DNA of 64,000 nt from an uncultured Saprospiraceae bacterium (GCA_937981555.1 CALJOK010000001.1:1-64000), one strand, 5' to 3'; shown: positions 27,862-37,052, numbered from the stretch's first letter. The notes: generated from the letters alone by a model not told the origin. Made by a program: numbers and translations.

Positions 27862-28545
27862 ATGAAGATAAATATTCAAATATTACAAATTCTAATTTTG
27901 ATACTTGGGAGTTATTTAGTTGGGGTAGGACAGAAAAAGAGATCAGCACCAAAATCAACAATTTCGACAGAGTATTTTGATTTAATATCAAAGATTGATA
28001 ACAGAATTACAATAGTTGCTCAACAAGCAAACCCAGTTTCACTAAATCAATTAAGTGCTTTTATTCAAGTATATAATTCAGAGAAAGAACCAATTGAAAT
28101 TGTAGAAGTAAACGGATATTTCATAATCCATCCAGATACAATTGGTTTAGTTGAGATACATATAAATTTGGGAGATACAATAGAAACGAAGACTATTCGG
28201 GTTAAACCGATAAAAGTAGTTGGTCATTTGGGAGGGGCTTATGGTTATGTCGATAAACAAATTGGTATTGGAGAGTTTAGAGCTCAAAGAGGAATATCAG
28301 CAGTTGTCATATGTTGTGGATTTGATCTTAAATGTAAGGTAGAAAGATTTGAAACGATAAGAATAAACAGGAATGATCAAGTTGAGCGGGATATTAATGT
28401 AGGAGCGAGATTTATGGGAAAGGTAAAAGAAATGATTTTGAAAGCCGAGTCTGAAGACGTTTATATATTTAGAAATATACAGTATAGATGTCCAGATTCT
28501 CAAAGTTCAAAAAAACTGGATGATATGATATTTGAAATAAAATAA
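27862..28545 (+). CDS. Stand-alone GldM C-terminal-domain protein
   Basis: This 227-residue exported protein has a signal peptide (about 1-23, ending near GVGQ). The mature part matches the last two periplasmic domains of the gliding/T9SS motor protein GldM. One stretch (NRITIVAQQANPVSLNQLSA through TIRVKPIKVVGHLGGAYG) resembles the third Ig-like domain. The other (GEFRAQRGISAVVICCGFDLKCKVERFE through the terminal DDMIFEIK) resembles the C-terminal one, with its 'G..a....FDfd.k..V..F' pattern. It lacks the transmembrane helix and the long N-terminal part that couples GldM to GldL, so it cannot be the motor subunit. It might interact with the GldK/GldN ring or be a repurposed fold. It lies between SusD and a PNGase F-like gene. 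Confidence 0.75.
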   Translation: MKINIQILQILILILGSYLVGVGQKKRSAPKSTISTEYFDLISKIDNRITIVAQQANPVSLNQLSAFIQVYNSEKEPIEIVEVNGYFIIHPDTIGLVEIHINLGDTIETKTIRVKPIKVVGHLGGAYGYVDKQIGIGEFRAQRGISAVVICCGFDLKCKVERFETIRINRNDQVERDINVGARFMGKVKEMILKAESEDVYIFRNIQYRCPDSQSSKKLDDMIFEIK

Positions 28546-28555
28546 CTGAACCTTG

Positions 28556-28590
28556 TTGAGTATTCGATTTTTAAAATACTCAAATTTATT
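28556..28590 (+). terminator. Possible weak terminator
   Basis: A TTGAGTATT / AATACTCAA stem (28556-28564 / 28575-28583) is followed by atttattt, just after the GldM-domain gene. The 9-bp AT-rich stem makes termination uncertain. Confidence 0.45.
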
Positions 28591-28674
28591 TCTAATTCTT
28601 TATAAAAAAGGATGATATTTTATCAAAATATATTTTAAACAAAAATTCTATTTCTTCACAAAACAAAAACAGCC

Positions 28675-31191
28675 ATGATTAAAATTTACATTACAAGGAT
28701 ACTATTTTCTTTATCCTTTTTACTTTTAATAACAATACATTTACAAGCTCAGACGCAACAGCATTTACACTTCGACTTTGGTGATGATATTGTTGAAATT
28801 CCAGGCGCATCACAATATATTGCAGGTTCTAATGAGATCAGTATGACTGGTTGGTTTTATAGTGATGAGTTGAGTTATGGGCAAGGTTATCTTTCATTTC
28901 GGAATGGTGGAACAGGTGATGGTGAAATGTATTTGATTCAATTGGCTAACGGAAAAATGGAATGCCGATTTGTAAATAATGGAACACTTTACGAAGTAGC
29001 GACTGCCGATTTCGTGGCAGTTCCAGAACAATGGCAACATGTTGCTTGGATTTATGATGGTTCAAAAGTTGAATTATTTATTGATGGGGTTTCGATTGGA
29101 AGTACTCCTGCTTCTGGTTCAATAGCTTCGACGGATACTCCTTTGTCAATCGGAAAACATATTAGTCCTTGGGGATTGGCAACATGGAATGGAAGTATTG
29201 ATGAAGTCACCCTTTGGAGTAAAGCATTGACTCAAGAAGATATCCAACAAATGATGGTCGATGAATTGAATGGGAATGAGCCAGGTTTAGAATTGTATTA
29301 TAAATTTAATCAAGGAGCTCCAGGAGGAGATAATACTTCTATTTCAAAATTAATATCGGAAGTTGAACCAGGTGTTAGAGATGGAGATTTGGTTAATTTT
29401 GATATGACAGGTGAGATTTCAAACTTTATAGGAACTGTTGATAATAGCGTTCAAATAATTACATTTCCTGCGATTCCAGACAAGTTAGTTTCAGATGTGC
29501 CATTTGATTTGACTGCATCTTCAAGTTCAGGTTTGACAGTAGTTTATGAAATCGTTTCAGGACCAGCATCGATAAGTGGCAATACCATTACTCTTGATGG
29601 GGTGGTTGGTGAAGTGATGGTAAAAGCAACTCAACCGGGCGATGGAACTTATGATGCAGCGCCAGAAATCATTCTTTCTTTCCAAGTTTTAGACCCAGAT
29701 ACATTTGTTCCTTCGACGGAGGTTAGAAGTCCGTTGGCAGGAGATGTAATGGTTCCAAGTTTAGGGCCGATCCAATTGGCTGCGATTTCCAATATAGATT
29801 TTCCAGATTTATTTAATGTTGCGAATGTTACTTTCCAAGTCAATGGCGAAAATGTGGTTGCCAAAGATTGGGGAAATGGACATTATACCGGTTGGTGGAC
29901 ACCACCTTCTTATGGTGACTTTACGATGAATGTTTTTTCTGAAAATAATTATGGAGCAGTAGGAGTGGAGTCAATTACTTTTACGGTAGTTGATCAATCT
30001 TCCAATATGACGGTGAATGCAGGAAGTGATGTTTGGGTATATGTTAATAATACGGAAGAGATTGTCGAAGTTGAATTGCCAAGTTACGCAGGAGCGTTTA
30101 ATCAGATCGTCGGTAATTTTGATATTGAATGTCCGGCTGGAGGTTGCGACCCTTGGGATCGAGTTTCAGGAGTTGAGGTAAAAGGACATAATGGAGAGTG
30201 GTATGAAATCATTCGATACATTACTCCTTATGGAATTGCTTGTAATAGTGAAATTGATTTGACGGATTTTATGAGTGCGTTGCAAGGGAAGATTGCCTTC
30301 CGTTTTCGTTTAGAAACTCCAGGGAATGGATTTGAATATTCATTGAACTTAGATTATCAAGCAGGAACTCCGACACATGCTTACAGTTCGATTACCAAAC
30401 TTTGGTACGAAACTTATGACTTCGGAAATATGGATAACCTTCAACCAACTGCCGTAATTACTGCGGAATATCCTGATAATGTTTTGGCAGCAAAACTTAA
30501 ATTAGTTTCTACCGGTCATGGATGGGGAGATAATAATACTGGTAATGCGGCTGAATTTCATGAAGATACTCATCACATTTGGGTAGATGGAAATCAAACC
30601 TTCGAACAACATAACTGGTCTAATTGTGATCCAAATCCTGATGGATGTAATAATCAAAATGGAACTTGGTTCTTCGATCGTGCAGGTTGGTGTCCAGGAT
30701 CAATTGCGCCTTGGTTTGATTATGACATGGGAGCATTTATCAATCAAGATGATGTGACTTTGAAATATGTTTTTGATGAAGATTATACTGATTTTTGTAA
30801 TGCTTCTAATCCTGATTGTGTAAGTGGTGTTACTTGTAATAATTGTAATGATGGATTTAATCCGCACCTAATTGTTTCTTCATATTTAATTTCTTTAGGT
30901 GATGCGCCGTTGGATGAAGTGATTACTGACAATGAAAACATAGAACCTAAATTGGCATTTCACGTTTTTCCAAATCCATCTAAAGGGAACTTTAATATTG
31001 AATTAGCAGAGCAAGTAGAGGAAATGAGGATTCGAGTTTTCAATAATTTAGGACAGGAAGTTTTTTCCATGGAAAGAGAAAATCCGAACTTGTTGACTTC
31101 GTTTGAATTACAAAATGCAGCAACTGGAATTTACATTATTGAAGTACATACAGAAAAAGGAATAGGAATGGAAAAAGTAATTGTGGAGTAA
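28675..31191 (+). CDS. PNGase F-like protein with N-terminal LamG domain, T9SS cargo
   Basis: This 838-residue protein has a signal peptide (ends near LQAQT), a LamG/concanavalin-like domain (about 30-215), a linker with Ig-like modules (about 255-440), a complete PNGase F-like unit (about 445-745) and a T9SS sorting domain (VFPNPSK... to the end). The enzyme part aligns well with PNGase F. CDPWDR supplies Asp495 (D60). GEWYEIIRYITPYG matches GEWYEIGRFITPY of the reference. RLETPG supplies Glu547 (E118). NAAEFHEDTHHI supplies Glu627 (E206). GTWFFDRAGWCPG is the hallmark loop. All three catalytic acids are kept, so deglycosylation of N-glycoproteins is likely; the LamG part may bind the glycan. 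It follows SusCD and the GldM-like gene and is followed by a strong terminator. Confidence 0.9.
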   Translation: MIKIYITRILFSLSFLLLITIHLQAQTQQHLHFDFGDDIVEIPGASQYIAGSNEISMTGWFYSDELSYGQGYLSFRNGGTGDGEMYLIQLANGKMECRFVNNGTLYEVATADFVAVPEQWQHVAWIYDGSKVELFIDGVSIGSTPASGSIASTDTPLSIGKHISPWGLATWNGSIDEVTLWSKALTQEDIQQMMVDELNGNEPGLELYYKFNQGAPGGDNTSISKLISEVEPGVRDGDLVNFDMTGEISNFIGTVDNSVQIITFPAIPDKLVSDVPFDLTASSSSGLTVVYEIVSGPASISGNTITLDGVVGEVMVKATQPGDGTYDAAPEIILSFQVLDPDTFVPSTEVRSPLAGDVMVPSLGPIQLAAISNIDFPDLFNVANVTFQVNGENVVAKDWGNGHYTGWWTPPSYGDFTMNVFSENNYGAVGVESITFTVVDQSSNMTVNAGSDVWVYVNNTEEIVEVELPSYAGAFNQIVGNFDIECPAGGCDPWDRVSGVEVKGHNGEWYEIIRYITPYGIACNSEIDLTDFMSALQGKIAFRFRLETPGNGFEYSLNLDYQAGTPTHAYSSITKLWYETYDFGNMDNLQPTAVITAEYPDNVLAAKLKLVSTGHGWGDNNTGNAAEFHEDTHHIWVDGNQTFEQHNWSNCDPNPDGCNNQNGTWFFDRAGWCPGSIAPWFDYDMGAFINQDDVTLKYVFDEDYTDFCNASNPDCVSGVTCNNCNDGFNPHLIVSSYLISLGDAPLDEVITDNENIEPKLAFHVFPNPSKGNFNIELAEQVEEMRIRVFNNLGQEVFSMERENPNLLTSFELQNAATGIYIIEVHTEKGIGMEKVIVE

Positions 31192-31210
31192 CTCTATTCT
31201 TCAGATAAAC

Positions 31211-31256
31211 AAAATGAGCTATTTACAATTTAATGTAAATAGCTCATTTTATTTTG
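31211..31256 (+). terminator. Strong hairpin terminator
   Basis: A perfect 17-bp stem (31211-31227 / 31234-31250, AAAATGAGCTATTTACA and its complement) with a 6-nt loop is followed by attttgg, 20 bp after the PNGase F-like stop codon. Confidence 0.85.
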
Positions 31257-31373
31257 GACTAATTTGACTATTTTTAATCAAAAAAAAGAAAATAGTAGAT
31301 CTAAATGCATCCTTCTATTTTGTTTTTGTCTTTAAAAAAGGAAATCATTTTTTAACCTTAAAAAAACATACCG

Positions 31374-34300
31374 ATGAAAAAACTTACACTTGTTATTATT
31401 TTCTTCTTATCCTTTTTGGAAATCTCTTACGGACAAACGGAAGCCTTATGGTTGCGTTATCCTGCGATTTCACCTGATGGAAATTCTATCGTATTTAGTT
31501 ATAAAGGCGACCTCTGGAAAGTTGCGACTGAAGGAGGTTTGGCGATGCCTTTGACATTACATGAAGGACATGATTTTCAGCCAGTATTTTCAAATGATGG
31601 AAAGCAGATTGCTTTTGCTTCTCATCGATATGGAAACTTTGATGTTTACATCATGCCAAGTGCAGGAGGGAAGGCTGACCGCTTGACCTATCATTCTTCA
31701 AGTGATTATCCAAGTGGATTTTCACCTGATAATCAATCTGTTTTATTTACTTCCAGTCGATTGGATGCCGCAGCCAACCAACAATTTCCTTCTGGTGTTT
31801 TGCCTGAGTTATATCAAATTTCAACTAAAGGTGGAATGCCTCAACAAGTAATTACCACCCCCGCTCAAAATGCGATTTATAGTAAGGATGGTTCCATCAT
31901 GATCTTTCATGACCGCAAAGGATATGAGGATGAATTTAGAAAACATCACACTTCTTCTGTCACTCGAGACATTTGGAAATATGAAATCAAAACTGGAAAA
32001 TACACTAAACTGACCACTTTCAATGGGGAAGATCGAAATCCTGTTTTTGCACCTGACCAACAAAATATTTTTTACCTGAGTGAAGAGAAAGGAAGTTTTA
32101 ATATTTTTAAAATGAATATTAATACTCCTGGTGTTTCTACCAAAGTTTCTTCTTTTGATAAACACCCCGTTCGGAATTTGAGTATGAGTACGGCTGGTGT
32201 TTTATGTTTCAGTTATGATGGTGAACTTTATACAATGAAAGATGGAAGTAAACCAAAAAAAGTAAAAGTAAAAGTAAGTTCTGATAGTCGTTATAATCCT
32301 GAAAAAATTGTTTCAGTTAATAAAGATATTACAGAGATGGCACTTTCTCCTAATGAAAAAGAAATTGCTTTTTTGCATCGAGGGGAAGTTTTTGTGGCTT
32401 CCGTAAAAGAAGGAACAACCAAACGAATTACGAATACGCCAGAGCAAGAACGTAACATAAGTTTTAGTCCTGACGGAAAATCCATTCTGTATGCTGGAGA
32501 AAGAAATGGGAGTTGGAATATTTATCAAAGTTCATTAACTCGGGAAACTGAAAAATATTTTTTCAATTCTACGATCATCAAAGAGGAAACTTTATTGGAC
32601 AATCCTGCTGAAGAATTTGAACCAGCTTATTCTCCTGATGGAAAGGAAATTGCCTACCTCGAAGAACGTACCGCCATCAAGGTTTTAAACCTAGCAACTA
32701 AAAAAACACGTACGGTGATGACTGCCGATAAAAATTATTCTTATTCTGATGGCGATCAACATTTTTCATGGTCACCTGATAGTAAGTGGTTATTGGTTGA
32801 GTTTTTACAAGATCGCCAATGGATTACTCAATGCGGATTGGTTGATATAACTGGAGGGAAAGATGTGGTTAATTTGACTCAAAGTGGATATGGAAGTTAT
32901 GGCCCAGACTGGGCAATGGATGGTAAAATGATGGTCTACGCAAGTGATCGAGATGGAATGAAAAACCACGGAAGTTGGGGAGGCGAAATGGATGTGTATG
33001 CGATGTTTTTGACAAAGGAAGCATTTGATCAATATAAGTTGGACGAAGAGGAATATGAATTGAAAAAAGAGAATGACGAAGAAGAGGATGAGGAGGACGA
33101 CGAAAAAAAGAAAGAGAAAAAAGCAAAGGATAAGAAAAAATCTATTGATCCAATCAAAATAGAATTGGATGATATTGAAGAACGAAAAGTAAGATTAACC
33201 GTAAACTCAACTCATCTTTCTGATGCGGTATTAGCGCATGATGGGAGTAAATTATTTTATATGTCTCGCTATGAAAAAGGAGCAGACTTATGGCAAACTG
33301 ATCTTCGAACCAAAGAAACTAAGAAGCTTTTAAAGATGGGGGCACGAAGTGTTGGCGATGTGGTTATGGATAAAAAAGGTAAGAATCTTTTTATCCTAGC
33401 GGATGGTTCTATTTCAAAAATTGGAATAGAAGGTGGAAAGAAAAAAGGAATTGGAGTCAGCGGAGAAATGGTTTTGAATGAAACTATTGAAAGAGAATAT
33501 TTATTTGAACATGCATGGAGACAAGTCGAAAAGAAATTTTATAAAATAGATTTGCACGACGTCTCTTGGGATTTTTACAAAAAAGAATATGCTAAGTTTT
33601 TGCCGCACATTAATAACAATCATGATTTTGCGGAGATGCTTTCTGAAATGTTGGGAGAGTTAAATGCTTCTCACACGGGAGCTCGTTATCGACCAAAAAC
33701 TGAGAATGGAGATCAGACTGCTTCCTTCGGATTATTTTTTGATCAAAATTATACAGGGAAAGGGTTAAGAGTTGTGGAAGTCATAGATAGAGGACCACTT
33801 GACAATAGTGAATCAAAAATAAACCCAGGAGTTATTGTAGAAAAAATTGATGGTGTTGTTATTTCCCCTTCGGAAAATGTTTACCAACTCCTCAATCGAA
33901 AAGTAGATAAAAACACCTTGCTTTCTCTTTATGATCCAGCAACTGGCAAAAGGTGGGAGGAGACTACAAAACCAATTTCGTTAGGCGCAGAGAACCAACT
34001 TCGTTATCGAAGATGGGTTGAGAATTCTAGAAAAATGGTAGACAGTCTTTCCAATGGAGAAATTGGTTATGTCCATGTGAGAGGAATGAATGACGCGAGT
34101 TACCGAACAGTTTATGAAGAGACGTTGGGGAAAAATGGAAGTAAAAAAGCACTTGTGGTAGATACCCGATTCAATGGAGGAGGATGGTTGCATGATGATT
34201 TAGCGACCTTTTTGGATGGGAAAAAGTATATGAGTTTTGTGCCTCGTGATCAAGAGTTAGGAACAGAACCTCAGTTCAAATGGACGAAGCCTTCGATCGT

Positions 34301-34622
34301 GGTGATGAGTGAAAGTAATTACTCTGATGCACATATGTTTCCATATACGTACAAAGCTTTAGGGATTGGAAAATTGGTAGGAATGCCTGTCCCTGGAACT
34401 GGAACTGCAGTATGGTGGGAAAGAATGCAGAATGGAATGGTCTTCGGAATTCCTCAAGTTGGAATGGTTGGCAATGATGGAAAATATTTGGAGAACCAAC
34501 AATTGGAACCAGACATCAAAGTAGCTAACGATCCTGCTGCTGTAAGTAAAGGACAAGATCAGCAGTTGGAAGCGGCGGTGAAAGAATTAGAGAAAGAAAC
34601 TAAAAAGGTAATCAAACCGTAA
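31374..34622 (+). CDS. Tricorn-type S41 serine protease with beta-propeller
   Basis: This 1082-residue protein has a signal peptide (ends near ISYGQT). WD40-like/PD40 propeller repeats follow (PAISPDGNSIVFSYKGDLW, PVFSNDGKQIAFAS and similar, about 25-540). A very acidic and lysine-rich linker lies at about 555-600. A second short propeller part, a tricorn C1-like helical domain (about 715-760), a PDZ-like domain (about 785-845) and the S41 core follow. Residues matching tricorn's catalytic set are Ser766-His767 (NASHTG), nucleophile Ser984 (SNYSDAHMFPY) and Glu1040 (YLENQQLEPD). Archaeal tricorn degrades short peptides in the cytosol; this form is exported, so it would act on peptides in the periplasm or outside. 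It is separated from the preceding gene by a terminator. Confidence 0.92.
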   Translation: MKKLTLVIIFFLSFLEISYGQTEALWLRYPAISPDGNSIVFSYKGDLWKVATEGGLAMPLTLHEGHDFQPVFSNDGKQIAFASHRYGNFDVYIMPSAGGKADRLTYHSSSDYPSGFSPDNQSVLFTSSRLDAAANQQFPSGVLPELYQISTKGGMPQQVITTPAQNAIYSKDGSIMIFHDRKGYEDEFRKHHTSSVTRDIWKYEIKTGKYTKLTTFNGEDRNPVFAPDQQNIFYLSEEKGSFNIFKMNINTPGVSTKVSSFDKHPVRNLSMSTAGVLCFSYDGELYTMKDGSKPKKVKVKVSSDSRYNPEKIVSVNKDITEMALSPNEKEIAFLHRGEVFVASVKEGTTKRITNTPEQERNISFSPDGKSILYAGERNGSWNIYQSSLTRETEKYFFNSTIIKEETLLDNPAEEFEPAYSPDGKEIAYLEERTAIKVLNLATKKTRTVMTADKNYSYSDGDQHFSWSPDSKWLLVEFLQDRQWITQCGLVDITGGKDVVNLTQSGYGSYGPDWAMDGKMMVYASDRDGMKNHGSWGGEMDVYAMFLTKEAFDQYKLDEEEYELKKENDEEEDEEDDEKKKEKKAKDKKKSIDPIKIELDDIEERKVRLTVNSTHLSDAVLAHDGSKLFYMSRYEKGADLWQTDLRTKETKKLLKMGARSVGDVVMDKKGKNLFILADGSISKIGIEGGKKKGIGVSGEMVLNETIEREYLFEHAWRQVEKKFYKIDLHDVSWDFYKKEYAKFLPHINNNHDFAEMLSEMLGELNASHTGARYRPKTENGDQTASFGLFFDQNYTGKGLRVVEVIDRGPLDNSESKINPGVIVEKIDGVVISPSENVYQLLNRKVDKNTLLSLYDPATGKRWEETTKPISLGAENQLRYRRWVENSRKMVDSLSNGEIGYVHVRGMNDASYRTVYEETLGKNGSKKALVVDTRFNGGGWLHDDLATFLDGKKYMSFVPRDQELGTEPQFKWTKPSIVVMSESNYSDAHMFPYTYKALGIGKLVGMPVPGTGTAVWWERMQNGMVFGIPQVGMVGNDGKYLENQQLEPDIKVANDPAAVSKGQDQQLEAAVKELEKETKKVIKP

Positions 34623-34647
34623 ATTAAATTTCACTTATTTTAAGTAG

Positions 34648-34683
34648 AAGGAGAGTTCTGATTATCAGAACTCTCCTTTTTTG
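34648..34683. terminator. Bidirectional hairpin terminator
   Basis: An AAGGAGAGTTCTGA / TCAGAACTCTCCTT stem with a 3-nt loop, followed by a T run, lies between the convergent tricorn and PEBP genes. Confidence 0.9.
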
Positions 34684-34684
34684 A

Positions 34685-35245
34685 TTACTTACTTTTTTTC
34701 CTTTCGTAATAAGAAACAATACTTGCTTTCGCCAAGGTATTATTCCAAATATTATAACCAACGATAGCTGGATTGGTATTTTTATCCGTACCTAATTTGT
34801 CTGCGCCAAGAGCATAAACGGTAATGATATATTGATGTAAACCATGACCTTCTGGAGGACAAGGGCCACCATAACCATTTGCGCCATAATTAGTAATACT
34901 TTGAATCGCTCCCTTTGGTGCTAGATCTAAATTGATATTACCAGCATTAGAAACCAATTCATTAACATTGGCAGGAATATCAAATACTACCCAATGCCAC
35001 CATCCACTTCCAGTTGGTGCATCTGGATCATACATAGTGATCGCAAAACTCTTGGTTCCTTCAGGTGCATTCTTCCAAGATAATTGAGGAGATTGATTTT
35101 TTCCAGTACATCCAAAACCATTGAACTCTTCCGTTTGAGTAGCTTGACCACCAAGGTCTTTGCTAGAAAGGGTAAAAGTGTTTTGGCTAAATAAACTAAT
35201 ACTGAATAAGAAAGATAAGATTAAAATGAAATTTGACTTTTGCAT
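34685..35245 (-). CDS. YbhB/YbcL-family PEBP (Raf kinase inhibitor-like) protein, secreted
   Basis: This 186-residue protein has an N-terminal signal peptide (MQKSNFILILSFLFSISLFSQ). The PEBP fold follows: NQSPQLSWKNAPEGTKSFAITMYDPDAP, then GSGWWHWVVFDIPANV, and the late GPCPPEGHGLHQYIITVYAL motif that lines the anion-binding pocket. The conserved Asp, His and Pro residues of the pocket are present. Bacterial members bind small anionic ligands, but their cellular role is poorly defined. It lies 96 bp downstream of the AraC-family gene on the same strand. Confidence 0.92.
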   Translation of the reverse strand: MQKSNFILILSFLFSISLFSQNTFTLSSKDLGGQATQTEEFNGFGCTGKNQSPQLSWKNAPEGTKSFAITMYDPDAPTGSGWWHWVVFDIPANVNELVSNAGNINLDLAPKGAIQSITNYGANGYGGPCPPEGHGLHQYIITVYALGADKLGTDKNTNPAIVGYNIWNNTLAKASIVSYYERKKSK

Positions 35246-35341
35246 GATTTTAATTTTTATGATAAAATTTTAATATCACAAAAGTCTACTCTTTTCCATT
35301 AATAACGAAGTTGTCGATGTTCAAAAAGTATTGCTAAAAGT

Positions 35342-36184
35342 TCATTGTTCTAATTGGAATTGTTTGGGCGTGTGTCCATATTTTTTTTTGAATGCTTGGA
35401 TAAAGTTAGATAAACTTTCATAACCGGCAGACTCGTATAATTCGATTGGACGTTTTTTTTGAGTGCGTAATAAAAATTCAGCATGCTCTAATCTTTTTTC
35501 TTGAAACCATTTGCTAGGCGGCATTTGAAATTGTTTAGAAAACTCCCGCTTGAAAGTAGACAAGCTCATATTGCATAAAAAAGAAAGTTCTTGCAGCGTC
35601 AATTTATTAAGTTTATTATTTTCAACTACATTGATCAATCGCATGATTCTATCATCATGATTTTTTAATAACCCATTCAAAAAAGTTTTTCCTTTTTTCT
35701 CGGTGAGGTAAATCATTATTTCTTCAAATTTTGATTTCAATAATTTCCCTTGTACCTGTTTCTCCAATTGAGTTATTTTCTCAAGACTTTCGACAAAGTG
35801 TTGGATGTAACTATCGTAGGAGAAAGCATAATAAGATTTAGCATTTTTTGGAGGAGTTGTATTTAGTTTGTTTTTTTCTAAAAAATCTAAAAGTACCTCA
35901 TCGGAGAAAAAAAGTAAGATGCTTTTGTATTGTTTATTGATCGCAGAGATGGTTTCAGTCATCAAGCAGTTTCCCGATTTCATGACTAGAAATTTATCAT
36001 TCTTTATGGTAGTTGATTTATTATGACTGATGAATTCCTTTGTTCCTTCGATCAAAAAACTAATCGTATTTTTAGTCAAATTGATTTTGCCACGTAAGGA
36101 ATTGTTGTCCACCCGATATTCAAAAACTTGAATAGGAGAATCCTTTTCAAGAGGTAGATTGTCGGGTAAAGAAATAATGTTCAT
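35342..36184 (-). CDS. AraC-family transcriptional regulator
   Basis: This 280-residue protein has a variable N-terminal ligand or sensing domain (about 1-170, no signal peptide) and a C-terminal AraC/XylS DNA-binding domain with two helix-turn-helix units. The first is LTLQELSFLCNMSLSTFKREFSKQF (about 197-221); the second is PIELYESAGYESLSNFIQAFKKKYGHTPKQF. The N-terminal half resembles the cupin-like sensing domain of Bacteroidota AraC proteins, which often respond to small molecules. It lies 15 bp downstream of an agmatinase gene and ahead of the PEBP gene, so it may be co-transcribed with both. Its targets are unknown. Confidence 0.94.
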   Translation of the reverse strand: MNIISLPDNLPLEKDSPIQVFEYRVDNNSLRGKINLTKNTISFLIEGTKEFISHNKSTTIKNDKFLVMKSGNCLMTETISAINKQYKSILLFFSDEVLLDFLEKNKLNTTPPKNAKSYYAFSYDSYIQHFVESLEKITQLEKQVQGKLLKSKFEEIMIYLTEKKGKTFLNGLLKNHDDRIMRLINVVENNKLNKLTLQELSFLCNMSLSTFKREFSKQFQMPPSKWFQEKRLEHAEFLLRTQKKRPIELYESAGYESLSNFIQAFKKKYGHTPKQFQLEQ

Positions 36185-36199
36185 GTTTGTTTTTTTAGA

Positions 36200-36976
36200 C
36201 TAAAGCATTTTTCCCAAAATTTCCTTCATCATTTTCGCTGCCAAAAATGCAGTCATTTTTTGAAAATCTCGATTCGGATTATATTCCACAATGTCAGCTC
36301 CAACGACTTCGCAATCTATACTTTGAATTAAATCAATGACTTGTCGGGAAGTCATTCCACCTGGTTCGTGATGAGAAACCCCTGGTGCAAAAGCAGGATC
36401 GAATGCATCCATGTCTAAAGAAATATACAATGGATTTTCAAATTTTGGAATTTTGTTGAGATCCAAATTTTTCATTTCGTGAACATCCACATGAAATTTT
36501 TTGGCTTGTTCCGCTTGGTGAGTATTTAGAGTTCGGATGCCTACTTGCACTAACTTTATGGCAAATCCATTTTCCATAATTCTGGCAAAAGGACAAGCAT
36601 GAGAATATTTATCTCCTTCAAAATCATCGTACAAATCTGCATGTGCATCAATATGCAAAATATCTAATTTTGGATATTTTTCATGATGTGCTTTGATGAT
36701 GGGAAAAGTTACGGAGTGATCCCCTCCTAATGTAAAAAGTTTTCCACCAGCATTTAAATGCTTCGTCGTGATGGCTTCGATGTCAAAATAATTTTCGATT
36801 TTAAAATCACCTTTGTCTTCAATTTGAGAAGTTTCGATGGTGATTCCATCTTCTGTAAACAGATTCATGGAGCCAGCATTTAATGCTTCTCTGATTAATG
36901 GTGGTGCTAAACTTGGCCCTTGTTGGTAGGAAGATTTTTCGTCGTATTGAATTCCTTGGATGGTTATTTTTTGCAT
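36200..36976 (-). CDS. speB: Agmatinase / ureohydrolase
   Basis: This 258-residue ureohydrolase probably converts agmatine to putrescine and urea. The two-manganese site is complete: His87 in GGDHSVT, Asp110, His112 and Asp114 in HIDAHADLYD, and Asp188 and Asp190 in SLDMDAFDP. The segment SHHEPGGMTSRQ fits agmatinases and related enzymes better than arginases. It is shorter than E. coli SpeB (about 306 residues), lacking N-terminal residues, as is common in this phylum. The substrate is not fully settled by sequence; formiminoglutamase and guanidinobutyrase share these motifs. It is followed at 15 bp by an AraC regulator. A palindromic repeat lies upstream of the start. Confidence 0.88.
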   Translation of the reverse strand: MQKITIQGIQYDEKSSYQQGPSLAPPLIREALNAGSMNLFTEDGITIETSQIEDKGDFKIENYFDIEAITTKHLNAGGKLFTLGGDHSVTFPIIKAHHEKYPKLDILHIDAHADLYDDFEGDKYSHACPFARIMENGFAIKLVQVGIRTLNTHQAEQAKKFHVDVHEMKNLDLNKIPKFENPLYISLDMDAFDPAFAPGVSHHEPGGMTSRQVIDLIQSIDCEVVGADIVEYNPNRDFQKMTAFLAAKMMKEILGKML

Positions 36977-37010
36977 TTATTTTTTTAGTAGAAATATGAA
37001 CAGATAGTGT

Positions 37011-37038
37011 GATGGAACGCGACATCCGCGTACCATCC
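37011..37038. repeat. GAACGCGGATGA-type inverted repeat, copy 3 (short)
   Basis: gatggaacgcg (37011-37021) pairs with cgcgtaccatc (37028-37038) at 10 of 11 positions around a 6-nt loop. It is a shortened relative of the elements at 22177 and 26107, located between two minus-strand genes. Confidence 0.75.
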
Positions 37039-37052
37039 TATATCATGAATTA

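Noticed and set aside
31374-34622. Tricorn-type protein as a simple TolB-like propeller
   Set aside because: PDZ-like and S41-type catalytic motifs (Ser766-His767, Ser984, Glu1040) follow the propeller, so it is a protease rather than a TolB-like protein.
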